DNA of 64,000 bases from Marinobacter salinus (GCF_001854125.1 NZ_CP017715.1:2914001-2978000); one strand, 5' to 3'. Shown: positions 1 through 8,605, counted from the stretch's first letter. A program made the numbers and translations. The notes: a model not told the origin generated them from the sequence alone.

Positions 1-315
1 TATTACCCCTCCTCCGGCGCACAAGGTGCATTCACCGGTATTGTCGCTATCGCAGAAGCCGTGAAAAATGCCGGAGCCAATTACAAGGACCCGTTAGCTA
101 TTGAGCAGGCATTTGAACAACTGGCACTGACCACGCCTGAAGACCCTACCGGGTTCCAGTCCTCCATGGATCCGGACTCACACCAGATCCAACAGGTCAT
201 GGCCATCGGCGAAACCGTTCCCGATGACCGCTACCCTCCGGCAAAAGTGATGCTGGGAAACTGGCACATATACTATCCAGCCGAACTTGAGCCCAGGCGG
301 GCAGAGACAAAATGA
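1..315 (+). CDS. ABC transporter periplasmic binding protein, C-terminal fragment
   Basis: The open frame runs in from the left edge and ends at TGA 313-315, so only the last 104 residues are visible. They resemble the C-terminal lobe of type I periplasmic binding proteins of the branched-chain amino acid/amide family. The stretch FQSSMDPDSHQIQQ followed by a short beta-rich tail is typical of that end. The gene lies just upstream of a second binding-protein gene, so it may belong to a related transport locus. Its substrate cannot be read from this fragment. The first of two palindromes that may serve the downstream promoter overlaps its stop codon. Confidence 0.7.
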   Translation, partial: YYPSSGAQGAFTGIVAIAEAVKNAGANYKDPLAIEQAFEQLALTTPEDPTGFQSSMDPDSHQIQQVMAIGETVPDDRYPPAKVMLGNWHIYYPAELEPRRAETK

Positions 316-361
316 GCGAATTCCGCTCGAAGCGCTCATCACATGCGAGCGAAAACCGCTC
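314..361. promoter_or_regulatory. Paired GAGCG-N5-CGCTC palindromes, candidate enhancer sites
   Basis: Two copies of the inverted repeat GAGCG-N5-CGCTC are visible at 314-328 and 347-361. Their centres are 33 bp apart, about three helical turns. They lie roughly 70-120 bp upstream of the -24/-12 element at 433-448, which is the normal place for binding sites of a sigma-54 activator. An extra CGCTC half site is at 333-337. Activator binding is inferred; the repeats are seen directly. Confidence 0.5.
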
Positions 362-432
362 ATTCTCTCTGGCCGCCCTCGAGGCTGAAATCTTATTTCT
401 TTAATATCAAAGAGATAAAAGTTACTCCATTC

Positions 433-448
433 TGGCACAGCGACTGCT
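433..448 (+). promoter_or_regulatory. Putative sigma-54 (-24/-12) promoter
   Basis: TGGCAC-N5-CTGCT matches the consensus TGGCAC-N5-TTGCW with one mismatch and the correct GG-to-GC spacing. Transcription would start near 459, leaving a leader of about 93 nt before the binding-protein ATG at 552. The upstream palindromes at 314-361 support an activator-dependent promoter. No activator gene for it is visible in the window. Confidence 0.5.
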
Positions 449-551
449 TAGTCCAGGTACCGACTTGATAGAACGTCGGGCAGGACACCAGAAAATAACA
501 ATACTGGTCGTCCGACCAAACGACACAAGAACAACAGTCTGGAGAACCAAA

Positions 552-1832
552 ATGAAACACTCTCTGCTGACCGCAGCGACGGTCGCCTGTGCCATGACAA
601 CAGGTGGACTGAGCCTCAGCGCGCATGCCGCCGACGACTACAAACTGGGCCTCGTTACTTTCCTTTCCGGGGCCGCGTCCGGCCCGTTCGGAATTCCCGC
701 CAAAAACGCCGCCGACCTCGTCATCGATGCGATCAACGACGGAACTCTGCCTGCCCCGATCCAAGGCAAGGGCATTGACGGTCGCATGATCACCCCGGTT
801 TACGTGGATGAAGCGGGTGGCGCCACCAAGCAAACCTCTGAATTCCGTAACCTGGTAGAGCGGGATGGCGTCGACGCCGTCGTCGGTTATATTTCTTCAG
901 GTGACTGCCTCGCCATTCCTGCTGTTGCCGAAGAACTGAAAATGCTGACTGTGCTGTTCGACTGCGGGACGCCCCGTGTGTTCGAAGAGGCCGATTACAA
1001 GTACGTCTTCCGTACCCACTCCACCGCCAGCATGGACAACATCGCGGCAGCACGATACATCAACGACAACGTGCCGGACCTGCAATCCGTTGCCGGGATC
1101 AACCAGAATTACTCCTGGGGCCACGACAGCTGGCGCGATTTCACCGAGACGCTGAAAGTGTTGCGTGACGGTGACATCGAAATCACCACCGAGCAGTTCC
1201 CGAAGCTGTTCGCCGGTCAGTATGGTGCTGAGATTTCTGCGCTGCAGGTCAACTCTGCCGATGTCATTCACACCTCGTTCTGGGGCGGTGACACCGACGC
1301 TTTTGTATTGCAGGCAGCAGCCCGGGGCCTGCTGGCAGACAACCAGGTTATTTTTACAGCCGGTGAGACCGCACTGAACAGCCTGGGCGAACACCTGCCT
1401 GATGGCGCCATCATCGGTGCCCGTGGCCCCTTCGGTCCTTTCGCACCTGAAAGTGAACTGAACACCTGGTTCCAGACCGAGTTCACGGAGCGCTTTGGCA
1501 CACCGCCTACCTTCCCTGCTTACCACATGGCTCACGCCCTGATCGGCCTCAAGCTTGCCCAGGACAAAGCCGGTGTTGGTGCTTCCACCGAAGATGTTAT
1601 CTCCTCCTTTGAAGGCCTTGAGTTCGAAGGCCCGGGCGGCAAAGTTGAAATGAGCCGTGGCAAGGGCCACCAGGCCGCTACCGAGATGGTTTATGGCCGC
1701 CTCAAGCGGGTTGACGGCGAAATCACTTTCACCGACATCACCCGTTACCCGGCTGACTGCGTAAATCCGCCGGAAGGGACAGAAACCGTCAAGTGGATTC
1801 AGGCCGGCATGCCGGGCGCTGAGTGCGACTGA
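552..1832 (+). CDS. ABC transporter substrate-binding protein (branched-chain amino acid/amide type)
   Basis: This 426-residue protein starts at ATG 552, with GGAG 8 nt upstream and a Sec signal peptide ending near SLSAHAADDYKLG. The start of mature chain (LGLVTFLSGAASGPFG) and the later stretch YISSGDCLAIPAVAEE fit type I periplasmic binding proteins that feed LivHMGF-like transporters. It is the first gene of a tight operon with both permeases, both ATPases and an iron alcohol dehydrogenase. That context suggests the ligand is an alcohol, hydroxy acid or related carbon source rather than an amino acid. The longer upstream frame from 465 lacks a signal peptide at its start, so I rejected it. 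Confidence 0.85.
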   Translation: MKHSLLTAATVACAMTTGGLSLSAHAADDYKLGLVTFLSGAASGPFGIPAKNAADLVIDAINDGTLPAPIQGKGIDGRMITPVYVDEAGGATKQTSEFRNLVERDGVDAVVGYISSGDCLAIPAVAEELKMLTVLFDCGTPRVFEEADYKYVFRTHSTASMDNIAAARYINDNVPDLQSVAGINQNYSWGHDSWRDFTETLKVLRDGDIEITTEQFPKLFAGQYGAEISALQVNSADVIHTSFWGGDTDAFVLQAAARGLLADNQVIFTAGETALNSLGEHLPDGAIIGARGPFGPFAPESELNTWFQTEFTERFGTPPTFPAYHMAHALIGLKLAQDKAGVGASTEDVISSFEGLEFEGPGGKVEMSRGKGHQAATEMVYGRLKRVDGEITFTDITRYPADCVNPPEGTETVKWIQAGMPGAECD

Positions 1833-1856
1833 TCGTCCTGACCTAGCAGCACACTC

Positions 1857-1885
1857 ATCGGAGGCCCCGCCCGGGGCTCTCCGAT
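1857..1885 (+). promoter_or_regulatory. Intercistronic hairpin after the binding-protein gene
   Basis: ATCGGAG pairs with CTCCGAT, and inside it GCCCC pairs with GGGGC, with one bulged T and a GCCC loop. No T-run follows, so it is not a classical terminator. Such hairpins often protect the mRNA 3' end of a binding-protein gene and raise its level relative to the permease genes. That role is inferred. Confidence 0.5.
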
Positions 1886-1976
1886 GCGTCTACCCAATGA
1901 TCTTTCACCCCTGCTCCGCCCCTATTCAGTGCACGATTGGGCAACAAGGGCCGTGCAAAGAATCGGGAGTATCGAG

Positions 1977-2873
1977 ATGAAACAACTTCTAGCAATCCTG
2001 GTGGATGGCTCGGTCTACGCGTCCTGGCTATTCATCATTTCCGCAGGCCTCACCTTGATTTATGGGGTCATGCGGATCCTTAACATGTCCCACGGCAGCT
2101 TCTACGCCCTGGGTGCCTATTCCGGCGCCGCCATGGTCGGCTGGTATTTCTCGACCGGCTCCGTGCCCTGGTTCAGCTTCGTCGCCTTGATCGGCGCGGC
2201 CCTCGTGGCCGGTATCACCGTGGGCCTATTGGTGGAGCGCGGCTTATTACGTTTCATGTACGGCCGGGACGAAGTGGTCATGATTCTGGTGACCTACGCC
2301 GTCCTGTTAATTATGGAAGACGCCATCAAACTGGCCTTTGGTGTTGAGCCCTATTTTGCGTACCAGCCCTACACCATGTTGGGAAGATCAAAGTTCATGG
2401 GGCTGTCATTCGCCAATTACGACTTCATGCTGATTGGTGTGAGCATCCTCATCGGGCTGGCGCTTTGGTACGGACTCAATCGCACCCAGAATGGAAAGCT
2501 GCTGAGGGTGGTTATCCATGATCGCGAAATTGCCGGTGCACTGGGGATCAACGTATCCAAGATCTTTACCATTACCTTCCTGATTGGTGCCGGCATTGGC
2601 GCGCTTGCCGGTGCTCTGACCGCACCGGGCCTGTCCGTCGTGCCAGGCATGGGAATTGAAGTAATCGTACTGGCTTTCGCCGTGGTGGTCATTGGTGGCC
2701 TGGGCAGTATTTCCGGAGCTCTGGTCGGTGCCCTGATCGTCGGAATGGCGCGTGCTACCGCCGTGCATCTTTACCCGGAAGTTGAACTGTTTGTTATCTA
2801 CGCAGTGATGGGCCTGGTGCTGGCATTTCGCCCGCAGGGTCTGTTTGCCGTTGCCAACGCGAGGAAAATCTGA
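1977..2873 (+). CDS. livH: Branched-chain-type ABC transporter permease, LivH family
   Basis: This 298-residue inner-membrane permease has about eight hydrophobic segments. It opens with LLAILVDGSVYASWLFIISAG and carries the LivH hallmarks LTLIYGVMRILNMSHG and VVIGGLGSISGALVGALIVG. The ATG at 1977 has GGGAG upstream and gives the usual family length; the longer in-frame extension to 1884 has no membrane or signal character. With LivM it forms the channel for the substrate delivered by the protein at 552-1832. The stop codon overlaps the next start, which points to translational coupling. The family is certain; the transported substrate is not. Confidence 0.88.
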   Translation: MKQLLAILVDGSVYASWLFIISAGLTLIYGVMRILNMSHGSFYALGAYSGAAMVGWYFSTGSVPWFSFVALIGAALVAGITVGLLVERGLLRFMYGRDEVVMILVTYAVLLIMEDAIKLAFGVEPYFAYQPYTMLGRSKFMGLSFANYDFMLIGVSILIGLALWYGLNRTQNGKLLRVVIHDREIAGALGINVSKIFTITFLIGAGIGALAGALTAPGLSVVPGMGIEVIVLAFAVVVIGGLGSISGALVGALIVGMARATAVHLYPEVELFVIYAVMGLVLAFRPQGLFAVANARKI

Positions 2874-3823
2874 TGAGCAAAAAATCCTTAGCGCTGCTAT
2901 TTTTTCTCGGGCTTGCCATCCTCGCGGTTGGTTTGGTTTTACCAAATTGGATGTCCTACCTGCTTACCATTGCCATGGGTAAAGGGTTGGTGGTTCTGGG
3001 CCTGGTACTGCTGATGCGGGCAGGGTTGGTGTCCTTTGGTCAGGGCCTTTATTACTGTGTAGGCGCATACGTTGCCGGCATGCTGACCCAGTTCGCAGAA
3101 GTCACTGATGTGCTTCTGATACTCCTGGCCTCAATAGGCGTCAGCGTTGCCATAGCCGCCATCATTGGTTTGCTGCTATGCCGGTATCGGGAAATCTTCT
3201 TTGCCATGTTCTCGATGGCCTTTTCCATGATTCTCTATGGTCTGCTGGTGCGCAACCAGGTGTTGGGCTCAACCGATGGCTTCAACGTTGCCAACCCGAG
3301 CTTGCTGGGCTGGGCTCCGGGGCCCGAAGCTGCCTCGGACCTGGTGCTGGCTGTCGCCGTGTTCCTCGTCTTTAGCCTCGGCATTCTCGCCTGGCGCTAT
3401 CTCAAATCGCTGTCCGGCTATGCTGGCGAAGCGGTTCGGGAAAACGAGATCCGCCTGGAGTATCTCGGTGGCTCGGTGTTCAAGATCGTCTACGTCAAAT
3501 ACATCATCGCCGCAGGGCTGGCCGCCATCGGTGGCACTGTCACCGCACTGGTCAGCGGTCACGTTGATCCGGAAATGGCGTACTGGACCACCTCCGGCGA
3601 GTTCGTCTTTATTGCCTTAATGGGTGGCACGGCACACGTCGCCGCACCAATCATTGCGGCGGTGTTGTTCGAAGCACTGCGCACCTATGCGTTCGCCGTT
3701 GCGCCTTACACCTGGCAAATGATCCTCGGTTTCGCACTGCTAGCCATCATCCTGTTCATGCCTTCCGGCCTCTGGTCGCTGGTTGAACGCTTCCAGACCA
3801 AGAAAGCGAGGAAAACCACATGA
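2873..3823 (+). CDS. livM: Branched-chain-type ABC transporter permease, LivM family
   Basis: This 316-residue polytopic membrane protein begins with hydrophobic segments and contains VSFGQGLYYCVGAYVAGML, the LivM signature region. AVRENEIRLEYLGGSVFKIV is typical of the cytoplasmic coupling loop that contacts the ATPases. It overlaps livH by one base and livG by four (ATGA), so the genes are translationally coupled. It partners LivH in the transmembrane pore. Confidence 0.87.
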   Translation: MSKKSLALLFFLGLAILAVGLVLPNWMSYLLTIAMGKGLVVLGLVLLMRAGLVSFGQGLYYCVGAYVAGMLTQFAEVTDVLLILLASIGVSVAIAAIIGLLLCRYREIFFAMFSMAFSMILYGLLVRNQVLGSTDGFNVANPSLLGWAPGPEAASDLVLAVAVFLVFSLGILAWRYLKSLSGYAGEAVRENEIRLEYLGGSVFKIVYVKYIIAAGLAAIGGTVTALVSGHVDPEMAYWTTSGEFVFIALMGGTAHVAAPIIAAVLFEALRTYAFAVAPYTWQMILGFALLAIILFMPSGLWSLVERFQTKKARKTT

Positions 3824-4617
3824 GCGCTTTACTGAAAACGGTCAACCTGGAAAGAACCTTCGGTGCTGTCACGGCCGCCACCGATATCAATGTCGAGCTC
3901 AGCAGTGGTGAAATCGTCGGGGTTATCGGCTCAAACGGCGCGGGCAAGACCACCTTTATCAATATGGTGACCGGCTACACTCAACCGTCAGGCGGCGACA
4001 TCCTCTTTCGGGGAAAATCGATTATAGGTAAGTCGCCCAGGGAGGTGTCGCTGGCCGGCGTCGGCCGCTCCTTCCAGGTAGCACAGCTGTTCCAGGAACT
4101 GACTGTTCTGGATAACATGCTGATTGCCTTTGGCTTTTCTGTAGATCGGAAGCTGAGTTTCCTGAAGCCCCTGCGATCCACTGACAAGATAGATAAAGCC
4201 CATGCGGTGCTGCGCGAGTACGAGATCGAAGACTACGTGGATGAAATTGTGTCAACACTGCCACAGGGCGTCCGCAAGCTCCTTGATATCGCCATGGCCA
4301 TGTTGTCGGACCCCGGCCTGATGCTGCTGGACGAGCCCACATCCGGTGTCGCCGTTGAGGATAAATTCATCCTGATGGACACCGTCATGGCCGCCGTGCG
4401 CAAGAGTGACGCCGCCACCCTGTTTGTGGAACATGATATGGAAGTGGTTCTGCGTTATGCCGACCGGGTATTGGCGTTCTACGATGGACGCGTTCTCGCT
4501 GATGGGCCAACCCAAAAGGTTCTGTCGGATCCCAAGGTGCAGGAACTGGTTGTAGGCCACCACCTGGATTTGAGTGACGAAAATTCCGTTACCAAGAAGG
4601 AGTCCGGCAATGCTTGA
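3820..4617 (+). CDS. livG: ABC transporter ATP-binding protein, LivG family
   Basis: This 265-residue ATPase has Walker A GSNGAGKTT, a Q-loop region GVGRSFQVAQLF, Walker B LMLLDEPTSG and the switch histidine in FVEHDMEVV. The ABC signature is unusual: where LivG proteins normally have a YGxQ-type sequence, this one reads LPQGVRKLLDIA. It overlaps livM by 4 nt and livF by 8 nt. It powers import together with LivF at the inner face of the membrane. Confidence 0.87.
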   Translation: MSALLKTVNLERTFGAVTAATDINVELSSGEIVGVIGSNGAGKTTFINMVTGYTQPSGGDILFRGKSIIGKSPREVSLAGVGRSFQVAQLFQELTVLDNMLIAFGFSVDRKLSFLKPLRSTDKIDKAHAVLREYEIEDYVDEIVSTLPQGVRKLLDIAMAMLSDPGLMLLDEPTSGVAVEDKFILMDTVMAAVRKSDAATLFVEHDMEVVLRYADRVLAFYDGRVLADGPTQKVLSDPKVQELVVGHHLDLSDENSVTKKESGNA

Positions 4618-5266
4618 ACTCAAGAACGTAACCACTGAAATAGCCGGCACCACCATCCTCCGCGATGTCAGCTTCTCGGTCACCAAAGGCTCCATGGTCG
4701 GGCTGATCGGTCGCAACGGTGCCGGCAAGACAACCTCATTGCGCTCGATTATGGGTTTGCTCAAACCAAAATCCGGGCAGGTCATTATTAATGGCACCGA
4801 TATGACCAAACAGGGCTCATTCGAGCGCGCAGGCATGTCGATTGGCTACATGCCGGAAGATCGTCGCCTGGTACCCGATCTGACGGTAGAAGAAAACATC
4901 ATGGCACCGGCGTGGGCCTGCAAGCTGAATAATGCTGAAGCCCGACTGGCCTGGATCTACGAAATGATGCCGGAAGTCGAAGCCTTTTCGGATCGCCGGG
5001 CGCTACAGTTGTCCGGCGGCCAGCAAAAACTGGTAGCGCTGGCCAGGGCCATGATGACGGGAACCCACCTGTTACTGCTGGATGAACCTTTTGAGGGGGT
5101 AGCTCCCGCCCTGTCGCGACGCCTCGTCAGTGTATTAAGTACACTCAAAGATGAAGGGCTGACCGTGTTACTGTCAGAGTCGGACCAGTCACACTCTGCG
5201 GATCTGGTCGACAAGGCGTTTCAGATCGAACGAGGCAGCGTTGAGCCTTTGGCATCCCTGACCTAG
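4610..5266 (+). CDS. livF: ABC transporter ATP-binding protein, LivF family
   Basis: This 218-residue ATPase starts at ATG 4610, preceded by AAGGAG. It shows Walker A GRNGAGKTT, signature LSGGQQK and Walker B LLLLDEPFEGVAP. The usual switch histidine region reads LLSESDQSHS, so the residue after Walker B is less canonical than in LivG. The frame upstream of 4610 lies inside livG and was discarded. It is the second ATPase of the transporter, and the alcohol dehydrogenase gene follows after 9 bp. Confidence 0.86.
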   Translation: MLELKNVTTEIAGTTILRDVSFSVTKGSMVGLIGRNGAGKTTSLRSIMGLLKPKSGQVIINGTDMTKQGSFERAGMSIGYMPEDRRLVPDLTVEENIMAPAWACKLNNAEARLAWIYEMMPEVEAFSDRRALQLSGGQQKLVALARAMMTGTHLLLLDEPFEGVAPALSRRLVSVLSTLKDEGLTVLLSESDQSHSADLVDKAFQIERGSVEPLASLT

Positions 5267-5275
5267 GAGAGAATC

Positions 5276-6433
5276 ATGACAGCATTTACCTTTAACACGA
5301 CCAAAAGTGTCATCTGCGAACCCGGATCGATCAAACGCCTGGGCACCATTGTAAGTGAGCAGATTGGCAAAAGCGTTCTGCTGGTGACTGATCCGGGGCT
5401 AATCAAGGCTGGCTTGCTGGGCGCCGCAACGGATTCCCTGGACCAGGCTGGCGTACACTATCGTATATTCGACGGCGTTGTTGCTGACCCGCCCGTTGCC
5501 GTCGTTGAAGCCGCGCTGGCAGAGGCACGGGCCGCAAACATCGACGGAGTCATCGGCTTTGGCGGGGGTTCCTCCATGGACGTCGCCAAACTGATTGCAC
5601 TGTTGATCGGAGGTGGTGAGAAACTGGATGACGTGTATGGCGTTGGGCAGGCCAAGGGGCAGCGACTGCCGCTGATCCAGATTCCTACTACCGCAGGCAC
5701 AGGCTCGGAAGTCACTCCAATTTCCATCATCACTGTTGGTGAAACTGAGAAAAAGGGTGTGGTGGCGCCACAGCTGCTTCCAGACATTGCCCTTCTTGAC
5801 GCTGAGCTGACCCTTGGGCTGCCGGCCCCTGTCACCGCCGCGACAGGGATCGACGCCATGGTTCACGCCATCGAGAGCTACACCTCCGCATCCGTGAACA
5901 ACAATCCCGTGTCGCGCTCACTGGCCCGTGAAGCGCTTCGACTGCTCGGTGCCAATATTGAAACCGCAGTAAAAGAGGGAAGCAACGTTCAGGCACGCTC
6001 TGACATGTTGCTGGGCGCCATGCTGGCCGGTCAGGCCTTTGCCAACTCGCCGGTGGCGGCAGTGCATGCACTGGCCTATCCCATCGGTGGCATTTTTCAC
6101 GTCCCTCACGGTCTGTCCAATGCCCTGGTGCTACCCCATGTCATGCGCTTTAACGCCAGTTCCTGCAGCGAAGCCTACGCCACACTGGCGACGGATGCCT
6201 TTCCGGACCTGGCCTCGGTACCCGAGGAACAGCGAGTTGACGCATTCATCGACCGCATGGAAGCACTGAGTGCGGACCTGGGACTTGAGCAGACCTTGCG
6301 TGAGGTTGGCATTGGCGAATCCGATCTGTCAGTTATGGCATCCGACGCCATGAAACAGACCCGGCTGTTGGTGAACAACCCGAGGGAAGTCTCGGAAGCT
6401 GACGCATTGGCTATCTATAAAGCCGCTTTCTGA
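5276..6433 (+). CDS. Iron-containing alcohol dehydrogenase
   Basis: This 385-residue group III alcohol dehydrogenase has the NAD-binding GFGGGSSMDVAK region (about 94-105). Its metal ligands are D193, H197, H264 and H278, with the 14-residue spacing between the last two histidines expected for the family. It is the last gene before a terminator, only 9 bp after livF, so it is co-transcribed with the transporter. Because a succinate-semialdehyde-type dehydrogenase follows, a 4-hydroxybutyrate or similar hydroxy-acid dehydrogenase role is plausible. The sequence alone does not fix the substrate. Confidence 0.85.
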   Translation: MTAFTFNTTKSVICEPGSIKRLGTIVSEQIGKSVLLVTDPGLIKAGLLGAATDSLDQAGVHYRIFDGVVADPPVAVVEAALAEARAANIDGVIGFGGGSSMDVAKLIALLIGGGEKLDDVYGVGQAKGQRLPLIQIPTTAGTGSEVTPISIITVGETEKKGVVAPQLLPDIALLDAELTLGLPAPVTAATGIDAMVHAIESYTSASVNNNPVSRSLAREALRLLGANIETAVKEGSNVQARSDMLLGAMLAGQAFANSPVAAVHALAYPIGGIFHVPHGLSNALVLPHVMRFNASSCSEAYATLATDAFPDLASVPEEQRVDAFIDRMEALSADLGLEQTLREVGIGESDLSVMASDAMKQTRLLVNNPREVSEADALAIYKAAF

Positions 6434-6473
6434 AACAGCCGCCCGCCACTCGGGCGTCTACCGATCCCCTTCA

Positions 6474-6508
6474 GGCGCAGTCGCCTAGCTGCGGCAGCGC
6501 CTTTTTTT
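6474..6508 (+). terminator. Rho-independent terminator after the alcohol dehydrogenase gene
   Basis: GGCGC-A-GTCGC pairs with GCGGC-A-GCGCC (one A-A mismatch, one G-T pair) around the loop CTAGCT, and seven Ts follow. A smaller hairpin, CGCCCG/CGGGCG, lies just upstream at 6440-6456. The aldehyde dehydrogenase gene starts only 13 bp later, so it depends on read-through or its own promoter. Confidence 0.8.
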
Positions 6509-6521
6509 ATTGAGGTTAGTT

Positions 6522-7991
6522 ATGTCTCTTGAGCTTAAGAATCCGGAACTCCTCCGCGATCGCGCCTATATCAACGGTCAGTGGACAACTGCAGGCTCCG
6601 GCAAGACCTTTGAGGTTACCAACCCAGCCAATGGCGAGCACCTGGTCAGTGTCCCGGATATGGATGATACAGATACCCGGATAGCCATTGAGGCTGCTGA
6701 GGCTGCATGGCCCGCCTGGCGTTCCACACCCGCCAAGGAGCGAGCCAACATTCTTAAGAAATGGTTCAACCTCCTGATGGAAAACCAGGAAGATCTGGCC
6801 CGCCTGATGACCGCAGAACAGGGCAAACCCCTGGCGGAATCCCGTGGTGAGGTTGGCTACGGCGCCAGCTTTATCGAATGGTTCGCGGAAGAGGCCAAAC
6901 GTGCATACGGGGATGTCATTCCCGGCCATGGCAAGGACAAGCGTATTGTCGTAATCAAACAGCCGGTGGGGGTGGTAGCCGCGATTACACCGTGGAATTT
7001 CCCGATTGCCATGATCACCAGAAAGGTCGCGCCAGCGCTTGCGGCAGGTTGCCCGGTCGTGATCAAGCCGGCAGAGGATACGCCATTGTCTGCTCTGGCA
7101 ATCACCGCACTTGCAGAACAGGCGGGGGTGCCGGCCGGACTGGTCAATGTTATTACCTGCTCAAAACCAAACGCCGTTGCTGTTGGCGGTGAACTCACCG
7201 GCAACCCCATTGTCCGCAAGGTCTCCTTCACCGGCTCCACGCCGGTCGGAAAGCTACTGATGCGCCAGGCCAGTGATACTGTCAAGAAAGTCAGCCTGGA
7301 ACTGGGCGGCAACGCACCGTTCATTGTCTTTGACGACGCCGATCTTGATGCGGCTGTTGCCGGCCTGATGGCTTCCAAATACCGCAACACCGGCCAGACC
7401 TGTGTATGCGCAAACCGGGTGTATGTGCAGTCCGGTGTTTACGATGCCTTCGTCGAGAAACTGAAGGCAGCGGTCAGCAAGATGGTGGTGGGCGCCGGTC
7501 TCGAGGGCGAAACCCATCAGGGGCCGCTGATCAACCAGGCTGCACTGGATAAGGTGAAGCGGCACATCGCCGATGCCACCGCCAAAGGCGCCAAAGTGGC
7601 TCTGGGCGGCCAGGCTCACGCTCTGGGCGGTACCTTTTTTGAGCCTACGATCCTGACCGGTGCCACCCAGGACATGCTGATCGCCAGTGAGGAAACTTTT
7701 GGCCCGGTTGCCCCCTTGTTCCGGTTTGAAACCGAAGAGGACGCCATTGCCATGGCCAATGATTCCGAGTTTGGACTCTCTGCATACTTCTACAGCACCA
7801 ATATTCACAGGGTCTGGCATGTCGCCGAAGCCCTTGAGTCCGGCATGATTGGGGTTAACGAGGGCATCATCTCTACCGAGGTCGCCCCGTTTGGCGGCGT
7901 AAAGGAAAGTGGCCTTGGCCGCGAGGGCTCCCATTACGGGCTGGATGAGTATATGGAGCTGAAATACCTTTGCCTGGGAGGGATGCGTTAA
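6522..7991 (+). CDS. gabD: NAD(P)-dependent succinate-semialdehyde dehydrogenase-like aldehyde dehydrogenase
   Basis: This 489-residue ALDH superfamily enzyme has the catalytic set N159 (TPWNFP), E260 (LELGGN) and C294 (GQTCVCANR). The overall sequence, including AYGDVIPGHGKDKRI and FGGVKESGLGREGSHYGLDEY, is close to GabD enzymes that oxidise succinate semialdehyde to succinate. C296, two residues after the nucleophile, could make the redox-sensitive pair known in some GabD proteins. The start at 6522 has GAGG upstream and the usual N-terminus. Together with the iron alcohol dehydrogenase it would convert 4-hydroxybutyrate to succinate; this is inferred from context. Confidence 0.82.
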   Translation: MSLELKNPELLRDRAYINGQWTTAGSGKTFEVTNPANGEHLVSVPDMDDTDTRIAIEAAEAAWPAWRSTPAKERANILKKWFNLLMENQEDLARLMTAEQGKPLAESRGEVGYGASFIEWFAEEAKRAYGDVIPGHGKDKRIVVIKQPVGVVAAITPWNFPIAMITRKVAPALAAGCPVVIKPAEDTPLSALAITALAEQAGVPAGLVNVITCSKPNAVAVGGELTGNPIVRKVSFTGSTPVGKLLMRQASDTVKKVSLELGGNAPFIVFDDADLDAAVAGLMASKYRNTGQTCVCANRVYVQSGVYDAFVEKLKAAVSKMVVGAGLEGETHQGPLINQAALDKVKRHIADATAKGAKVALGGQAHALGGTFFEPTILTGATQDMLIASEETFGPVAPLFRFETEEDAIAMANDSEFGLSAYFYSTNIHRVWHVAEALESGMIGVNEGIISTEVAPFGGVKESGLGREGSHYGLDEYMELKYLCLGGMR

Positions 7992-8010
7992 CACTCTGAC
8001 GACAACCTGA

Positions 8011-8040
8011 GACTCCCCGGCACAAAGCCGCCTGGGAGTC
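8011..8040 (+). promoter_or_regulatory. Hairpin between the aldehyde dehydrogenase and thioesterase genes
   Basis: GACTCCC pairs with GGGAGTC and, inside, CGGC pairs with GCCG around ACAAA, with a CCT bulge. Only CCTTAA follows, so it is a weak terminator at best and more likely an attenuator or mRNA-stability element. Confidence 0.4.
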
Positions 8041-8066
8041 CCTTAACCTACCAGAGGAGAGCCTCC

Positions 8067-8486
8067 ATGGAACGAAGCGACTTTCAGGTGTTCTATCCCA
8101 TCAGTACCCGCTGGATGGACAACGATGTGTATGGCCATGTGAACAATGTCACCTACTACTCCTACTTCGATTCCGCCATCAACCGTTACCTCATCGAGGA
8201 AGGTGGTCTCGATATTCATTCAGCAACCGTAGTGGGGTATGTCGTCAGTTCAAACTGTCAGTTTCGCAAACCCCTTGCCTACCCCGACGCCATTGAAGCA
8301 GGCCTGAGAGTCGCAAAAACAGGCAACACTTCGGTAACCTATGAAGTCGGCATTTTTAAACAGAGCGAAGACGAGGCATCAGCATTCGGGCAAGTCGTGC
8401 ATGTTTTTGTTGATCAGAAAACAAACAAACCCACTGCAATTCCTGACCGGATCCGGGCGGCTCTTGTTCAAATAAAAGGGGCTTGA
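8067..8486 (+). CDS. Acyl-CoA thioesterase, 4HBT hot-dog fold
   Basis: This 139-residue protein spans a single hot-dog domain with the family motif RWMDNDVYGHVNNVTYYSY; the Asp in DNDVYGHVNN is the expected catalytic residue. GAGGAGA precedes ATG 8067. It would hydrolyse a small acyl-CoA in the cytoplasm. It follows the aldehyde dehydrogenase in the same direction and may help release a pathway intermediate or recycle CoA, but the substrate is unknown. Confidence 0.8.
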   Translation: MERSDFQVFYPISTRWMDNDVYGHVNNVTYYSYFDSAINRYLIEEGGLDIHSATVVGYVVSSNCQFRKPLAYPDAIEAGLRVAKTGNTSVTYEVGIFKQSEDEASAFGQVVHVFVDQKTNKPTAIPDRIRAALVQIKGA

Positions 8487-8605
8487 AAGGGTCAGCAATG
8501 CGGGAAAATCCGGTGTATGGCTTTGCGCACTGTCTGCAAACACCCTATCCTCCATTTTTTAAAAACGTTCGTATGCTACCTGGAATTCACCGATTGCGAG
8601 GCCCC

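Noticed and set aside
897..1670. Long minus-strand frame of 257 codons
   Set aside because: It lies opposite the binding-protein gene, has no recognisable motif or ribosome-binding site and is a shadow frame.
8011..8040. Rho-independent terminator after the aldehyde dehydrogenase
   Set aside because: The stem is good but only CCTTAA follows, so termination is not supported; kept as a hairpin.
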